Source: Peribacillus simplex
Lineage (GTDB): Bacteria > Bacillota > Bacilli > Bacillales > DSM-1321
DNA length: 64,000 nt
NCBI RefSeq assembly: GCF_030123325.1
Contig: NZ_CP126106.1
Location: 3,748,001 to 3,812,000 of the forward strand
Direction: 5' to 3'
Below the pieces are notes generated by a model. It had not been told where the DNA came from and did no database searches. It saw only the letters and a program-made list of their open reading frames with translations. This document shows positions 15,158 to 24,050 of the stretch, one piece after another (the stretch's first letter is position 1; the number at the start of each line of letters is the position of its first letter). Both the position numbers and the translations under genes were made by a program.

Positions 15158-15202
15158 AAAAAGGCCCGGCCCAAGGTTAATCTCACCTGGGTCGGGCCTT
15201 TT
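15158..15202. terminator. Bidirectional terminator between racA and the ABC operon
   Basis: AAAAAGGCCCG...CGGGCCTTTT with the inner CCCAAGG/CCTGGG pairing; A and T runs on both sides, between convergent genes. Confidence 0.88.
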
Positions 15203-15208
15203 CTCTTC

Positions 15209-16003
15209 TTAAATCAACACTGCACGGTCATTGAGCATTTTTTCGCCTTTGATGCGCTGGAATTCGTTAAGCAGTTTTTCAACGGTAAGCTTCTGCTTTT
15301 CAGCACCTCTTGCTTCAAAAATGATTTGTCCTTTATCCATCATGATCAAAGAATTTCCAAGATCGATTGCCTGCTGCATATTGTGAGTCACCATCAACGT
15401 CGTTAACTTGTTCTTTTCGACGATTTCCTTCGTCAGATTTGTAACAAGCTCTGCCCTGGAAGGATCAAGTGCTGCTGTATGTTCATCAAGAAGCAAGATT
15501 TTAGGATCGGTGAAGGTCGCCATCAACAATGATAATGCCTGGCGCTCCCCTCCTGATAATAATCCCACTTTTGCAGTCATCCGATTTTCCAAGCCTAAGT
15601 GAAGGGTACCCAAACATTCTTTAAAAAGCTCTTTCCGTTTTTTTGTCACCCCGAAGCCTAACCCTCTTCTATTGGTTCTGCCATAGGCGATTGCCATATT
15701 TTCTTCAATCGTCATATGCGGCGCCGTACCCAGCATGGGGTCCTGAAAAACGCGGCCAATCATTTTAGCACGGGCATGTTCCTCAATGGCCGACACGTTT
15801 TCCCCATCAATGATGACTTCACCGGCATCAGGGAGAATTTTGCCGGATATCATGTTCATCAGCGTCGATTTACCTGCTCCATTACTCCCGATGACTGTTA
15901 CAAATTCGCCTTTTGTCATCTGCAGTTCCAGATTCCCAAGGGCTAGCTTTTCATCCGGTGTCCCTTCATTGAAGACCTTATAAATCTGATTTAACTGAAG
16001 CAT
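15209..16003 (-). CDS. ABC transporter ATP-binding protein (BUG/TrpXYZ-type importer)
   Basis: 264 residues with Walker A GSNGAGKST, Q-loop, signature LSGGERQAL, Walker B ILLLDEHTAALD and the H-loop VTHNM. It powers an importer with the permease and lipoprotein encoded upstream. The start ATG 16003 follows GGGGGAGAAGGAT; the frame extends to 16114 but would overlap the permease far more. As placed, it overlaps the permease gene by 26 bases, suggesting translational coupling. Similar three-gene sets in streptococci carry tryptophan or related compounds; no ligand can be read here. Confidence 0.88.
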   Translation of the reverse strand: MLQLNQIYKVFNEGTPDEKLALGNLELQMTKGEFVTVIGSNGAGKSTLMNMISGKILPDAGEVIIDGENVSAIEEHARAKMIGRVFQDPMLGTAPHMTIEENMAIAYGRTNRRGLGFGVTKKRKELFKECLGTLHLGLENRMTAKVGLLSGGERQALSLLMATFTDPKILLLDEHTAALDPSRAELVTNLTKEIVEKNKLTTLMVTHNMQQAIDLGNSLIMMDKGQIIFEARGAEKQKLTVEKLLNEFQRIKGEKMLNDRAVLI

Positions 16004-17009
16004 ATCCTTCTCCCCCTTTCGATAAAGAACCACCATGGCGCATCTGTATTTCTTTGAGACGCCTTTTCTTTCGGCTTTTCTCTTTTTGTTTATCGGTAAT
16101 TTTCGGAATGACAAGTGCCCCTACCACAATAAGTGCCGTAATTAATTTAACATCACCTGTTTCAAGAAATTCTACGCGAAGTGCCAAAGTTACGACGATT
16201 CGGTAAATGATCGCTCCTCCAATGACCGCAAGGGTCGCACGTGCAATCGTTTTTGAGCCAAATAATGCTTCGCCTATTATAACGGATGCCAATCCGATGA
16301 CGATGATTCCAATCCCCATTCCAATATCGCTAAACCCGTTATATTGGGCAACCAAGGATCCCGAGAAAGCCACAAGGGCATTTCCGATCGCAAGTCCCAG
16401 GATCTTCATGTTTCCTGTATGGGCGGAAAAGCTCTTGACCATAGCTTCATTATCACCCGTCGCACGTAGAGCAAGACCGATTTCCGTTTTTAAAAAAGCT
16501 GACATTCCAGCTTGAATGATTAAAGCCACAACCAACATAACAATTAGTATGGCCCACGTTTTTGGTAAGCTATCACCAAGTCCCACAATCGATAAAAGAC
16601 CATTCAACATATTGTCCATGCCAGTTTTAGCCCAAACATCCTGGATATTCGTGATGATGGTCGTTTGAGAAAGCAACGGAATGTTAGATGCACCCATGAT
16701 CCTTAAATTGATGGAATAGAGTGCAATCATCATTAAGATACCTGCGAGAAGTGGATTGATTTTTCCTTTCGTATGCAGGAATCCCGTTATTGTCCCAGCG
16801 ATGAAACCTGCCACCATGGCACAAAACGTGGCCATGACTGGCGAGAAACCGTTAACGATCATAATGGCGGCCACAGAGGCCCCCGTCACAAAACTGCCTT
16901 CCACTGTCATATCAGGGAAGTCGAGGATCCTGAATGTTAAATAGACACCTAGTGCCATGATTGCATAAATCATTCCCGACTCAAAAGAGTTGAATAAAGC
17001 TGAGAACAT
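15978..17009 (-). CDS. ABC transporter permease (branched-chain-type, BPD_transp_2)
   Basis: 343 residues with about eight to nine hydrophobic segments and the family opening FESGMIYAIMALGVYLTFRILDFPDMTVEGSF. The C-terminus is basic and cytoplasmic. It belongs to the permease family paired with DUF534/ABC_sub_bind lipoproteins. GGAAGGAAG precedes ATG 17009. It sits 32 bases after the substrate-binding gene. Confidence 0.88.
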   Translation of the reverse strand: MFSALFNSFESGMIYAIMALGVYLTFRILDFPDMTVEGSFVTGASVAAIMIVNGFSPVMATFCAMVAGFIAGTITGFLHTKGKINPLLAGILMMIALYSINLRIMGASNIPLLSQTTIITNIQDVWAKTGMDNMLNGLLSIVGLGDSLPKTWAILIVMLVVALIIQAGMSAFLKTEIGLALRATGDNEAMVKSFSAHTGNMKILGLAIGNALVAFSGSLVAQYNGFSDIGMGIGIIVIGLASVIIGEALFGSKTIARATLAVIGGAIIYRIVVTLALRVEFLETGDVKLITALIVVGALVIPKITDKQKEKSRKKRRLKEIQMRHGGSLSKGGEGYASVKSDL

Positions 17010-17041
17010 TTTTTTCTTCCTTCCCCGAACAAAAGCAGAGT

Positions 17042-18037
17042 TTATTTTACAAACTCAGCATCTGCTTTCCATTCTTCTTTTATTTCAACACCCATATCTT
17101 TTGCTGCCTTTTCATTGATGACCAATTTCAGTTTTTGTGGATATTGAACTGCGATATCTCCAGGCTTTTTGCCATCCTTCAAGATTTCAACCGCTTTTTG
17201 CCCCGCTTCATAACCAATATCATAGTAACTGAAGCCATATGCTGCAAAACCACCAGCATTCACGGAATCCAGCTCACCAACAAACAATGGAATATCTTTA
17301 TCATTTGCCACCGAAATGACCGATTCCAGTGCAGAGACAACGGTATTATCAGTAATGATATAGAAAGCATCGGCTTTTCCTATTAATGATTCCGTTGCCT
17401 GTTTAACCTCGGCTGAAGTGGAGACGGATGCTTCCACGACTTTCAATCCCGCTTTTTTCGCTTCCGCTTTCACGTTTTTTATTTGGACGACGGAATTTTG
17501 CTCCCCTGTATTATAAACGGTCCCAATTGTCTTGGCGCCAAGTTCTTCTGCCAGGAATTTCATTGATTTGGCAATGGCCTCAGGGTGGGAATCCGTCGTA
17601 CCCGTCACATTTCCGCCTGGCTTATCCAAAGATGTAACAAGCTCCGCCGCTACAGGATCGGTAACCGAGGTAAAAACGATTGGTATATCCTTTGTCGCAT
17701 TCAAAGCGCTAAGAGCACTAGGAGTAGAATTGGCAAAGATTAAGTCCACTTTATCCCCAACAAAGTTATTGGCAATCGTTTGACTGTTATTTTGGTCACC
17801 CTGTGCAATTTGCAGATCATATTTGGCCTTGACGTCACTATCCTTCAATGCCGCCTGGAATCCTTCATAAGCCTGATCCAGCGAATCATGCTGAACGATT
17901 TGTGTTACCCCAATGTTGAAGGTATCCTTTTTGCTTTCATCCTTTGCCGTATCTTTTTCCTTTTCATTTCCACAGCCAGCCAATAATAACCCTGCGACCA
18001 ATGTCATAGCTGCAGTTGAATATAATTTCTTTTTCAT
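17042..18037 (-). CDS. ABC transporter substrate-binding lipoprotein (DUF534 family)
   Basis: 331 residues. The signal peptide MKKKLYSTAAMTLVAGLLLAGC ends in a lipobox (LAGC, lipidated Cys at 22). The mature protein has the two-lobed periplasmic-binding fold of the ABC_sub_bind family (NIGVTQIVQHDSLDQAYEGF, LIFANSTPSALSAL, TGTTDSHPEAIAKSM). The set is transcribed lipoprotein, permease, ATPase. A -10 TATAAT with TTGGAA 18 bases before it is seen about 80-110 bases upstream; I found no T-box or other riboswitch, so the ligand cannot be guessed from control signals. Confidence 0.88.
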   Translation of the reverse strand: MKKKLYSTAAMTLVAGLLLAGCGNEKEKDTAKDESKKDTFNIGVTQIVQHDSLDQAYEGFQAALKDSDVKAKYDLQIAQGDQNNSQTIANNFVGDKVDLIFANSTPSALSALNATKDIPIVFTSVTDPVAAELVTSLDKPGGNVTGTTDSHPEAIAKSMKFLAEELGAKTIGTVYNTGEQNSVVQIKNVKAEAKKAGLKVVEASVSTSAEVKQATESLIGKADAFYIITDNTVVSALESVISVANDKDIPLFVGELDSVNAGGFAAYGFSYYDIGYEAGQKAVEILKDGKKPGDIAVQYPQKLKLVINEKAAKDMGVEIKEEWKADAEFVK

Positions 18038-18192
18038 ATTTTCCCCCCGCTTTTTTCTTATTTAAGATTAGGTTTTTTCTAGCGACGTCAACTTTTTCGC
18101 TTTTATTTCCTAAATTATAATCGTTTAGTCCCAATTATTCCAATATATTTTTTAACTTTTTAGAATTTTTTGAGTTCTGAATGTAAAACATA

Positions 18193-18236
18193 AAAAAAGC
18201 TGCTGTGAATGGTATGGTAACTTTCACAGCAGCTTT
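18193..18236 (-). terminator. Terminator after the squalene-synthase-like gene
   Basis: AAAGCTGCTGTGAA/TTTCACAGCAGCTTT hairpin; on the minus strand it ends in TTTTTTT. It isolates this gene from the ABC operon. Confidence 0.9.
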
Positions 18237-18244
18237 ATGAAAAA

Positions 18245-19063
18245 TCAGTGTTCGACAACCTGGCTGACAATTTCGGTAACTGTAGTACGATCGATTTTTT
18301 CTTTGCCTTCTTTTAAGGCTTTCAATGTGGCTTTTGCCAATTCCAAGGGTATTTTGCAGAATTGGATGATTTCTTTCGTTTCAATCTCTCCAATGTATGC
18401 ATCGGCTAATGCAAGATTATGCTCCGTATGGGCAAGCATCTCGTCGAAACCCCAGCCATCCGGATAAAAATTCACACCGCGTTCTGCATCTTCCTCACGG
18501 TTACGCAGGATATTGACCGTTTGGAGTCCACGGCCAAATGCGATGGCAAGCTCGCGATCCGTTTCGGTTCCATCGTACCAGTTCCACATATCAGACAGCA
18601 TGACCCCCACTAAACCTGCAACATAATATGTGTAATCATCGAGTTCCTCTTCATTATGGATTTGCCAGTCCAAAGTAACCCATTTTGCCATGCCTTCGGC
18701 CATTTCCTTTGTAGATTCCAAGACTTTGCCTTTTGCACCGGGAGGACAAAATTCAATCCAGTCCGAAAGAAACAGGGTCACCTCGGGAAGATCATCCTTA
18801 TATGGTTCAAATAACGATTGAAGATCTTCTTCCCTGAAATCCGCATCAAGCATCTCACTAAGAGCCTTTAAAAGGGAAACCTTATTAGCTGCAGGAAGAC
18901 CCGGGTGATCCTCGATCTCATCGATGGCGCGCATGCAAAGGTACGCAGCTCCAATAGCTTCTTGCAAACCCTTTGGAAGATAGCTGATTGGAATGAAAAA
19001 AGTCCGGCTTGTTTTTAGGAGAAAATCCATTGCTTTAGTATGTAGGTCACTTTTATCAGTCAT
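18245..19063 (-). CDS. Squalene/phytoene synthase-family protein (YisP-like)
   Basis: 272 residues, all-alpha isoprenoid synthase fold. The first aspartate motif is present (MRAIDEIEDHPG, about 48-59). The second, normally DxxED, reads NREED (NILRNREEDAERGVNFYP, about 185-202): the first Asp is Asn. B. subtilis YisP, a member of this family, was reported to be a farnesyl diphosphate phosphatase rather than a true synthase, and a weakened second metal site would be consistent with that. The enzyme would use farnesyl diphosphate made by IspA (58.7 kb). Monocistronic, with its own terminator. Confidence 0.8.
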   Translation of the reverse strand: MTDKSDLHTKAMDFLLKTSRTFFIPISYLPKGLQEAIGAAYLCMRAIDEIEDHPGLPAANKVSLLKALSEMLDADFREEDLQSLFEPYKDDLPEVTLFLSDWIEFCPPGAKGKVLESTKEMAEGMAKWVTLDWQIHNEEELDDYTYYVAGLVGVMLSDMWNWYDGTETDRELAIAFGRGLQTVNILRNREEDAERGVNFYPDGWGFDEMLAHTEHNLALADAYIGEIETKEIIQFCKIPLELAKATLKALKEGKEKIDRTTVTEIVSQVVEH

Positions 19064-19126
19064 ATTTACACTCCTTTAAATATCCAATGAACAATTGATT
19101 AATTATATCAAACATTGGCTTTGATT

Positions 19127-20068
19127 TCAGCTGCCCGATTCCTCTGTATACAAAGGAACTTTAATTGCCATCAGATCTTCACCCATAATCGTGTTTGCAA
19201 AGATCGCTTTGCTTTCCTCTTTTAGCCTCTCAGCATCCTCCGGAGTATACCGTGAGCTGATATGCGTAAGGATTAGATTCTTAGCTCCCGCTTTCAAAGC
19301 CGTTTCTGCAGCCTGAACGGTGGTCGAATGATAATAGGCTGATGCCATTTCGGATTCTTCCGCTGAAAATGTAGCTTCATGAACAAGGTAATCCGCCGAT
19401 TCAGCAAGAATGAGCGCATTGCTGCACATTCTTGTATCACCGAGAATCGTGATGATCCGTCCTTTTTGCGGAGCACTGAGATAGTCCTTCCCATTTAAGA
19501 CACGGCCATCATCGAGACAGACCGTTTGTCCATTTTTCAATGCTTTAAAAAGAGGCCCCGGCTTCACACCTTCAGACCGCAGCCGGTCGACAAGTAGGCT
19601 TCCCGGACGATCTTTTTCAACAATCCTGTAACCGATGCTGTAAATGCCATGATCAAGCGACATGGCCGTCACTGTGAATTGTTCGTCCTCAAACACTGCG
19701 CCTTCTTCTATTTCGATGATTTCCAAGGGATATTTTAAATGAGTTCCACTCACCTGTAAGCTCGTCTTAATAAATGCATCTATTCCTTGTGGACCATATA
19801 CGGTCAATTTATCCACACCGCCCTGAAAAGATCTGCTGCTTAAAAATCCAGGCAGTCCGAAGATGTGGTCACCATGTAAATGGGTGATGAAGATCTTTTC
19901 AACCTTTCGCGGCTTGACCGCCGTTTTTAATATTTGATGCTGTGTTGCTTCCCCACAATCGAATAACCAAACCGTCCCTCGTTCTTCCAATAATTGTAGG
20001 GCGATTGATGTCACATTACGCGCTTTAGCCGGAACGCCAGCGCCTGTACCCAATAAAACGAAATCCAC
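19127..20068 (-). CDS. rnz: Ribonuclease Z
   Basis: 313 residues, tRNA 3'-processing endonuclease that removes the 3' trailer of CCA-less tRNA precursors. Metallo-beta-lactamase motif THLHGDHIFGLPG (about 61-73), LFDCGEATQHQ near the N-terminus, GDTRMC and HEATF, and the C-terminal THISSRY are all present. The exosite loop typical of long-arm RNase Z lies about 150-170. Divergent from zwf, as in B. subtilis (YqjK). Confidence 0.95.
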   Translation of the reverse strand: MDFVLLGTGAGVPAKARNVTSIALQLLEERGTVWLFDCGEATQHQILKTAVKPRKVEKIFITHLHGDHIFGLPGFLSSRSFQGGVDKLTVYGPQGIDAFIKTSLQVSGTHLKYPLEIIEIEEGAVFEDEQFTVTAMSLDHGIYSIGYRIVEKDRPGSLLVDRLRSEGVKPGPLFKALKNGQTVCLDDGRVLNGKDYLSAPQKGRIITILGDTRMCSNALILAESADYLVHEATFSAEESEMASAYYHSTTVQAAETALKAGAKNLILTHISSRYTPEDAERLKEESKAIFANTIMGEDLMAIKVPLYTEESGS

Positions 20069-20297
20069 TCATACTACCTCCGTTGCAAATACTTTATTAC
20101 TTAACTATAGCATAACCAAGGTGCTCTTTCATTTATAGCCCATTAAAACCGAAACCAAATTAAACTTTTAATGAAATATGAGAAAATATGCGCAAATTGA
20201 TTGCTTTGAGGGAAAGCTAAACGTAAAATTAGAAATTGGTACACATACGGGAATTCCAACTTTATAGACAGATTTAACGGAAAGTTGAGGTTTTAAC

Positions 20298-21797
20298 ATG
20301 ACAGAAAACAATAAACCCACAGCATTGATCATGATTTTTGGTGCGACCGGAGATTTAGCGAAAAGGAAATTGTTTCCTTCCATATATCGACTATTTCAAA
20401 AAGAGAAAATCAATAAGTTCGCCGTCGTTGGAGTAGCAAGGAGGCCCTTGACGAACGAGGAGTTCCAGACAAGTGTAAAGGATTCCATACTTACGTTCGG
20501 ACATGCGGAAGAAAAGGTCGACGAATTCATTTCCCATTTCCATTATCACTCCCATGATGTCTCCAGTTCGGAATCATACCTGCAGTTAAAAGACATTGCC
20601 GAAAAATTGGACGGACAATATCAATTAGAAGGAAACCGGATCTTCTACTTGGCGATGGCACCCGAGTTTTTCGGAACGATTGCCGAACAGATTAAAGCTC
20701 AAGGCCTGACCGACACCAATGGATATAAGCGCCTTGTCATAGAAAAGCCATTTGGACACAGTTTCGAAACAGCACAAAAATTGAATGAGCAGATTCGAAC
20801 TGCATTCGCCGAAGATGAAATCTATCGTATCGATCATTATTTAGGTAAAGAAATGGTACAAAATATTGAGGTCATACGTTTTTCAAATGCCCTATTCGAG
20901 CCGCTTTGGAATAACAGATATATATCCAATATCCAGGTTACTTCAAGCGAAACACTTGGCGTTGAAGAACGTGGGCGTTATTATGAAACCAGCGGTGCCC
21001 TAAGGGATATGGTCCAAAACCATCTGCTGCAAATGGTGGCCTTGCTTGCCATGGAACCCCCGATCGCTTTGACGACAGAAGAGATCCGAAGCGAAAAAGT
21101 GCGGGCATTGCGCTCACTTCGACCAATGAAAGTGGAAGAAGTCAATCAATACTTCGTCCGTGGCCAATATGGTGAAGGAACGATAGCCGATCAAACACTT
21201 CCAGCCTACCGCAATGAACATAACGTAGATCCAGAATCCAACACAGAGACCTATGTGGCGGGTAAATTGATGATTGATAACTTCCGTTGGGCCGGTGTTC
21301 CTTTTTATATCCGTACCGGAAAGAGGATGGATGTCAAATCAACGAATATCGTCGTTCAATTCAAGGATATCCCGATGAACCTGTATTATAAAACGGAAGA
21401 AACGCTGAACCCGAATCTTCTCGTTATCCATATCCAGCCTGACGAAGGTATCACACTGTACTTAAATGTTAAGAAATCCGGGACGACATCCAATACAAAG
21501 CCAGTGAAGCTTACCGTCTCCAACAAAGGGATCGAACACATCAATTCTCCCGAGGCATATGAAAAGCTATTGTTTGACAGCATGCGCGGGGATGCTACAA
21601 ACTTTACGCACTGGGACGAGGTTGCCCTATCATGGAAGTTCGTCGATACCATTTCCAATGCATGGGAAAATACAAAGGACGAGTCTTTCCCTAACTATGA
21701 AGCGGGATCCACAGGTCCTCTGGCATCCGATGAACTCCTGGCAGAGGATGGGCATATTTGGTGGGAAATCAAGAATAACGAAAATGATGTTGATTGA
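20298..21797 (+). CDS. zwf: Glucose-6-phosphate 1-dehydrogenase
   Basis: 499 residues; oxidises glucose 6-phosphate to 6-phosphogluconolactone with NADP, first step of the oxidative pentose phosphate pathway. NADP site IFGATGDLAKRKLFPS (13-28), active site RIDHYLGKEMVQN with the catalytic His, and the C-terminal PYIRTGKRM-like YIRTGKRM. The 229 bases upstream, shared with rnz, hold the ribosome site GAGG but no distinct regulatory motif I could name. gndA, the enzyme two steps on, lies convergently 0.8 kb away. Confidence 0.96.
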   Translation: MTENNKPTALIMIFGATGDLAKRKLFPSIYRLFQKEKINKFAVVGVARRPLTNEEFQTSVKDSILTFGHAEEKVDEFISHFHYHSHDVSSSESYLQLKDIAEKLDGQYQLEGNRIFYLAMAPEFFGTIAEQIKAQGLTDTNGYKRLVIEKPFGHSFETAQKLNEQIRTAFAEDEIYRIDHYLGKEMVQNIEVIRFSNALFEPLWNNRYISNIQVTSSETLGVEERGRYYETSGALRDMVQNHLLQMVALLAMEPPIALTTEEIRSEKVRALRSLRPMKVEEVNQYFVRGQYGEGTIADQTLPAYRNEHNVDPESNTETYVAGKLMIDNFRWAGVPFYIRTGKRMDVKSTNIVVQFKDIPMNLYYKTEETLNPNLLVIHIQPDEGITLYLNVKKSGTTSNTKPVKLTVSNKGIEHINSPEAYEKLLFDSMRGDATNFTHWDEVALSWKFVDTISNAWENTKDESFPNYEAGSTGPLASDELLAEDGHIWWEIKNNENDVD

Positions 21798-21841
21798 AAT
21801 GAAGAAGGGATGCAGATTTGAATCTGCATCCCTTCTTCATT
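21798..21841. terminator. Bidirectional terminator after zwf
   Basis: AATGAAGAAGGGATGCAGATT and its near-exact complement form a stem of about 20 bp; its right edge touches the stop codon of the small minus-strand gene. Confidence 0.85.
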
Positions 21842-22002
21842 CATGAAACACTCTTCCTCAGCAATTTATTCCGGATAATATGAAACATTTCCTTGGGCTT
21901 AGACATTCCTTCCTCTATTTCTGAATTAAGCCAAAAGGAAACACCAGATTCCAAGGCGATGAAAAATAAAAAAATGGCTACAGCCCACCAGGTGATGAAC
22001 AT
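21841..22002 (-). CDS. Small predicted membrane protein, unknown
   Basis: 53 residues starting MFITWWAVAIFLFFIALES; one hydrophobic helix (about 2-18) followed by an amphipathic, charged tail (EEGMSKPKEMFHIIRNKLLRK). AAGGAG lies nine bases before the ATG at 22002, and the stop is immediately before the zwf terminator, which would end its transcript too. The hydrophobic-plus-charged layout and good ribosome site argue for a real gene. I do not recognise the family. Confidence 0.6.
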   Translation of the reverse strand: MFITWWAVAIFLFFIALESGVSFWLNSEIEEGMSKPKEMFHIIRNKLLRKSVS

Positions 22003-22248
22003 AAGTCTCCGCTCCTTCTCTCTTCTTTCTGCCTACTGTATCCTACGGTCCGTCCAACTCTTTCAATGTCCATATTCCTTTTTCCGCAGGTGTTTAAACC
22101 TAAAAAGCAAGGATGAATGACATACATCATACTACGTTTTTCCTAAAAAAGGTAAATTAATTGGAACTATTTACAACTAGTTCATTTTCACCATTTTTAC
22201 CCTCATGGAAAAAGAATGCTAAGTCCTCGCTAAGGTTACACTAGAAAA

Positions 22249-22267
22249 GGTGCCAGAGGACGGCACC
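22249..22267 (+). promoter_or_regulatory. Hairpin in the leader of the 57-residue gene
   Basis: GGTGCC-AGAGGAC-GGCACC, a 6-bp GC-rich stem about 30 bases before the start at 22297, followed by a weaker CAC...GTG hairpin next to the ribosome site. May affect translation or be incidental. Confidence 0.3.
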
Positions 22268-22296
22268 ACTAACTTCGGTGTGGAGGGATTAAACTT

Positions 22297-22470
22297 ATGG
22301 ACATTCGTGAAGGATTAATTCCAACAGCGTTGGGCACAGCCGTGACAGCTGCGGGTTATGTTATGAAGCAGACCCGGGGCTCAAACAAAATGGTAGCTAA
22401 TACGGTTTTTGGTTTCGGTTTGGCACATGTTGTATTAGGGGTCATTGACCTTGTAGAGCATCGAAGATAG
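22297..22470 (+). CDS. Small glycine-rich membrane-associated protein, unknown
   Basis: 57 residues, starting MDIREGLIPTALGTAVTAA. Two mildly hydrophobic stretches (about 8-21 and 35-52, VFGFGLAHVVLGVIDLV) separated by a basic turn (KQTRGSNKM). GGAGGG is eight bases before ATG 22297, and a perfect terminator follows the stop, so it is a self-contained gene. I do not recognise a function. Confidence 0.7.
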   Translation: MDIREGLIPTALGTAVTAAGYVMKQTRGSNKMVANTVFGFGLAHVVLGVIDLVEHRR

Positions 22471-22471
22471 T

Positions 22472-22507
22472 AAAAAAAGAGGGCGCATAGAAGCGCCCTC
22501 TTTTTTC
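22472..22507 (+). terminator. Terminator after the 57-residue gene
   Basis: AAAAAAGAGGGCGC-ATAGAA-GCGCCCTCTTTTTT, perfect stem with a T run; works on either strand. Confidence 0.92.
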
Positions 22508-22547
22508 TGTGCATTCGAGGTTCTTAACATGATGAATATTACAACCA

Positions 22548-22588
22548 AAAAAGCCGGTATAAAAGGGAATCCCCTTTTAAGCCGGCTT
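22548..22588 (-). terminator. Terminator after gndA
   Basis: AAGCCGG...CCGGCTT with an inner AAAAGGG/CCCCTTTT stem; the minus-strand reading ends in TTTTTT. Confidence 0.88.
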
Positions 22589-22595
22589 GAACTTT

Positions 22596-24008
22596 TTATT
22601 TTTCCATCCATTCGGTATGGAACGTTCCTTCTTTATCAATGCGTTGATAAGTATGAGCTCCAAAATAGTCACGTTGAGCTTGAATCAGGTTTGCTGGCAG
22701 CGTTTCTGTGCGATAGCTGTCGAAATAGGCAAGTGCTGATGACAAGCAAGGAACCGGGATTCCGTTCATCACAGCCGTTGACACTACCTCACGTAAAGCT
22801 CCTTGATAGCTTTCGACGATCCCTTGGAAATATGGATCTAGAAGAAGGTTGTTCAAGTTCGCTTCACGATCGTACGCTTCCTTGATTTTTTGGAGGAATT
22901 GTGCACGAATGATACAGCCGCCACGGAAAATCATCGCGATTTCCCCATATTGCAAGTTCCAGTCATTTTCTTCTGAAGCTGCTTTCATTTGTGCAAAGCC
23001 TTGTGCATATGAACAGATTTTGCTCATATAAAGTGCTTTACGGATATTTTCAATCAAAGCCTTTTTGTCGCCTGTAAATGATTCCGCTTTTGGACCACGA
23101 AGGATTTTACTCGCTTCAACACGCTCGTCCTTGATTGCTGAAATAAACCGGGCAAACACGGACTCCGTAATGATTGGAAGCGGAACACCAAGATCAAGCG
23201 CACTTTGACTAGTCCATTTCCCTGTACCTTTTTGGCCAGCTTTATCTAAAATGACATCGACCATCGGCTTGCCGGTTTCTTCATCATATTTTTTGAAAAT
23301 ATCAGCAGTGATTTCAATTAAATAGCTATCAAGCTCCCCTTCATTCCATTCAGTAAAGACTTCATGGAATTCTTCAGCAGATAGTCCAAGGAGATTTTTC
23401 AGAAGGAAATAAGATTCCGAAATCAATTGCATGTCCCCGTATTCAATACCATTATGTACCATTTTAACATAATGACCTGCACCATCCGGTCCGATATATG
23501 TACAGCAAGCATCACCATCGACCTTAGCTGATATATCCTTCAAGATCGGTGCAACAAGTTCATATGCTTCTTTTTGACCTCCAGGCATGATGGATGGACC
23601 TGTCAGAGCTCCTTCTTCCCCTCCTGACACGCCTGTACCGATGAAATGGATGCCAAGCTTGCTTAATTCCTCATTGCGGCGCTGAGTGTCCTTGAAGAAG
23701 GTATTCCCCCCATCAATAACGATATCACCTTTTTCAAGTAACGGTTTTAATTGCTCGATCGTTGCATCTGTTGCCGCTCCGGCTTTAACCATCAATAAAA
23801 TTTTGCGCGGCTTTTCCAAAGAATTGACGAATTCTTCAAGCGTATAAGCAGGTGTTACGTTTTTGCCTTCCGCTTCCTTCATCATTTCGTCCGTTTTTGA
23901 TCCTGAGCGATTATACACGGAAATTGAATATCCCCTGCTTTCAATATTAAATGCAAGGTTCTTGCCCATTACGGCTAGTCCGATAACGCCAATTTGTTGT
24001 TTTGTCAT
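22596..24008 (-). CDS. gndA: 6-phosphogluconate dehydrogenase, decarboxylating
   Basis: 470 residues; converts 6-phosphogluconate to ribulose 5-phosphate, CO2 and NADPH. Coenzyme motif IGVIGLAVMGKNLAFN, VSGGEEGALTGPSIMPGG substrate loop, catalytic Lys in GAGHYVKMVHNGIEYGDM, and C-terminal HTYQRID. Length matches GndA (YqjI), the NADP-dependent main enzyme, rather than GntZ. Convergent with zwf, so both pentose-phosphate dehydrogenases are adjacent but separately controlled. Confidence 0.95.
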   Translation of the reverse strand: MTKQQIGVIGLAVMGKNLAFNIESRGYSISVYNRSGSKTDEMMKEAEGKNVTPAYTLEEFVNSLEKPRKILLMVKAGAATDATIEQLKPLLEKGDIVIDGGNTFFKDTQRRNEELSKLGIHFIGTGVSGGEEGALTGPSIMPGGQKEAYELVAPILKDISAKVDGDACCTYIGPDGAGHYVKMVHNGIEYGDMQLISESYFLLKNLLGLSAEEFHEVFTEWNEGELDSYLIEITADIFKKYDEETGKPMVDVILDKAGQKGTGKWTSQSALDLGVPLPIITESVFARFISAIKDERVEASKILRGPKAESFTGDKKALIENIRKALYMSKICSYAQGFAQMKAASEENDWNLQYGEIAMIFRGGCIIRAQFLQKIKEAYDREANLNNLLLDPYFQGIVESYQGALREVVSTAVMNGIPVPCLSSALAYFDSYRTETLPANLIQAQRDYFGAHTYQRIDKEGTFHTEWMEK

Positions 24009-24050
24009 GCTTCATCTTTCCCTTCTCTATATCTTTACACAGCTTGTAAG

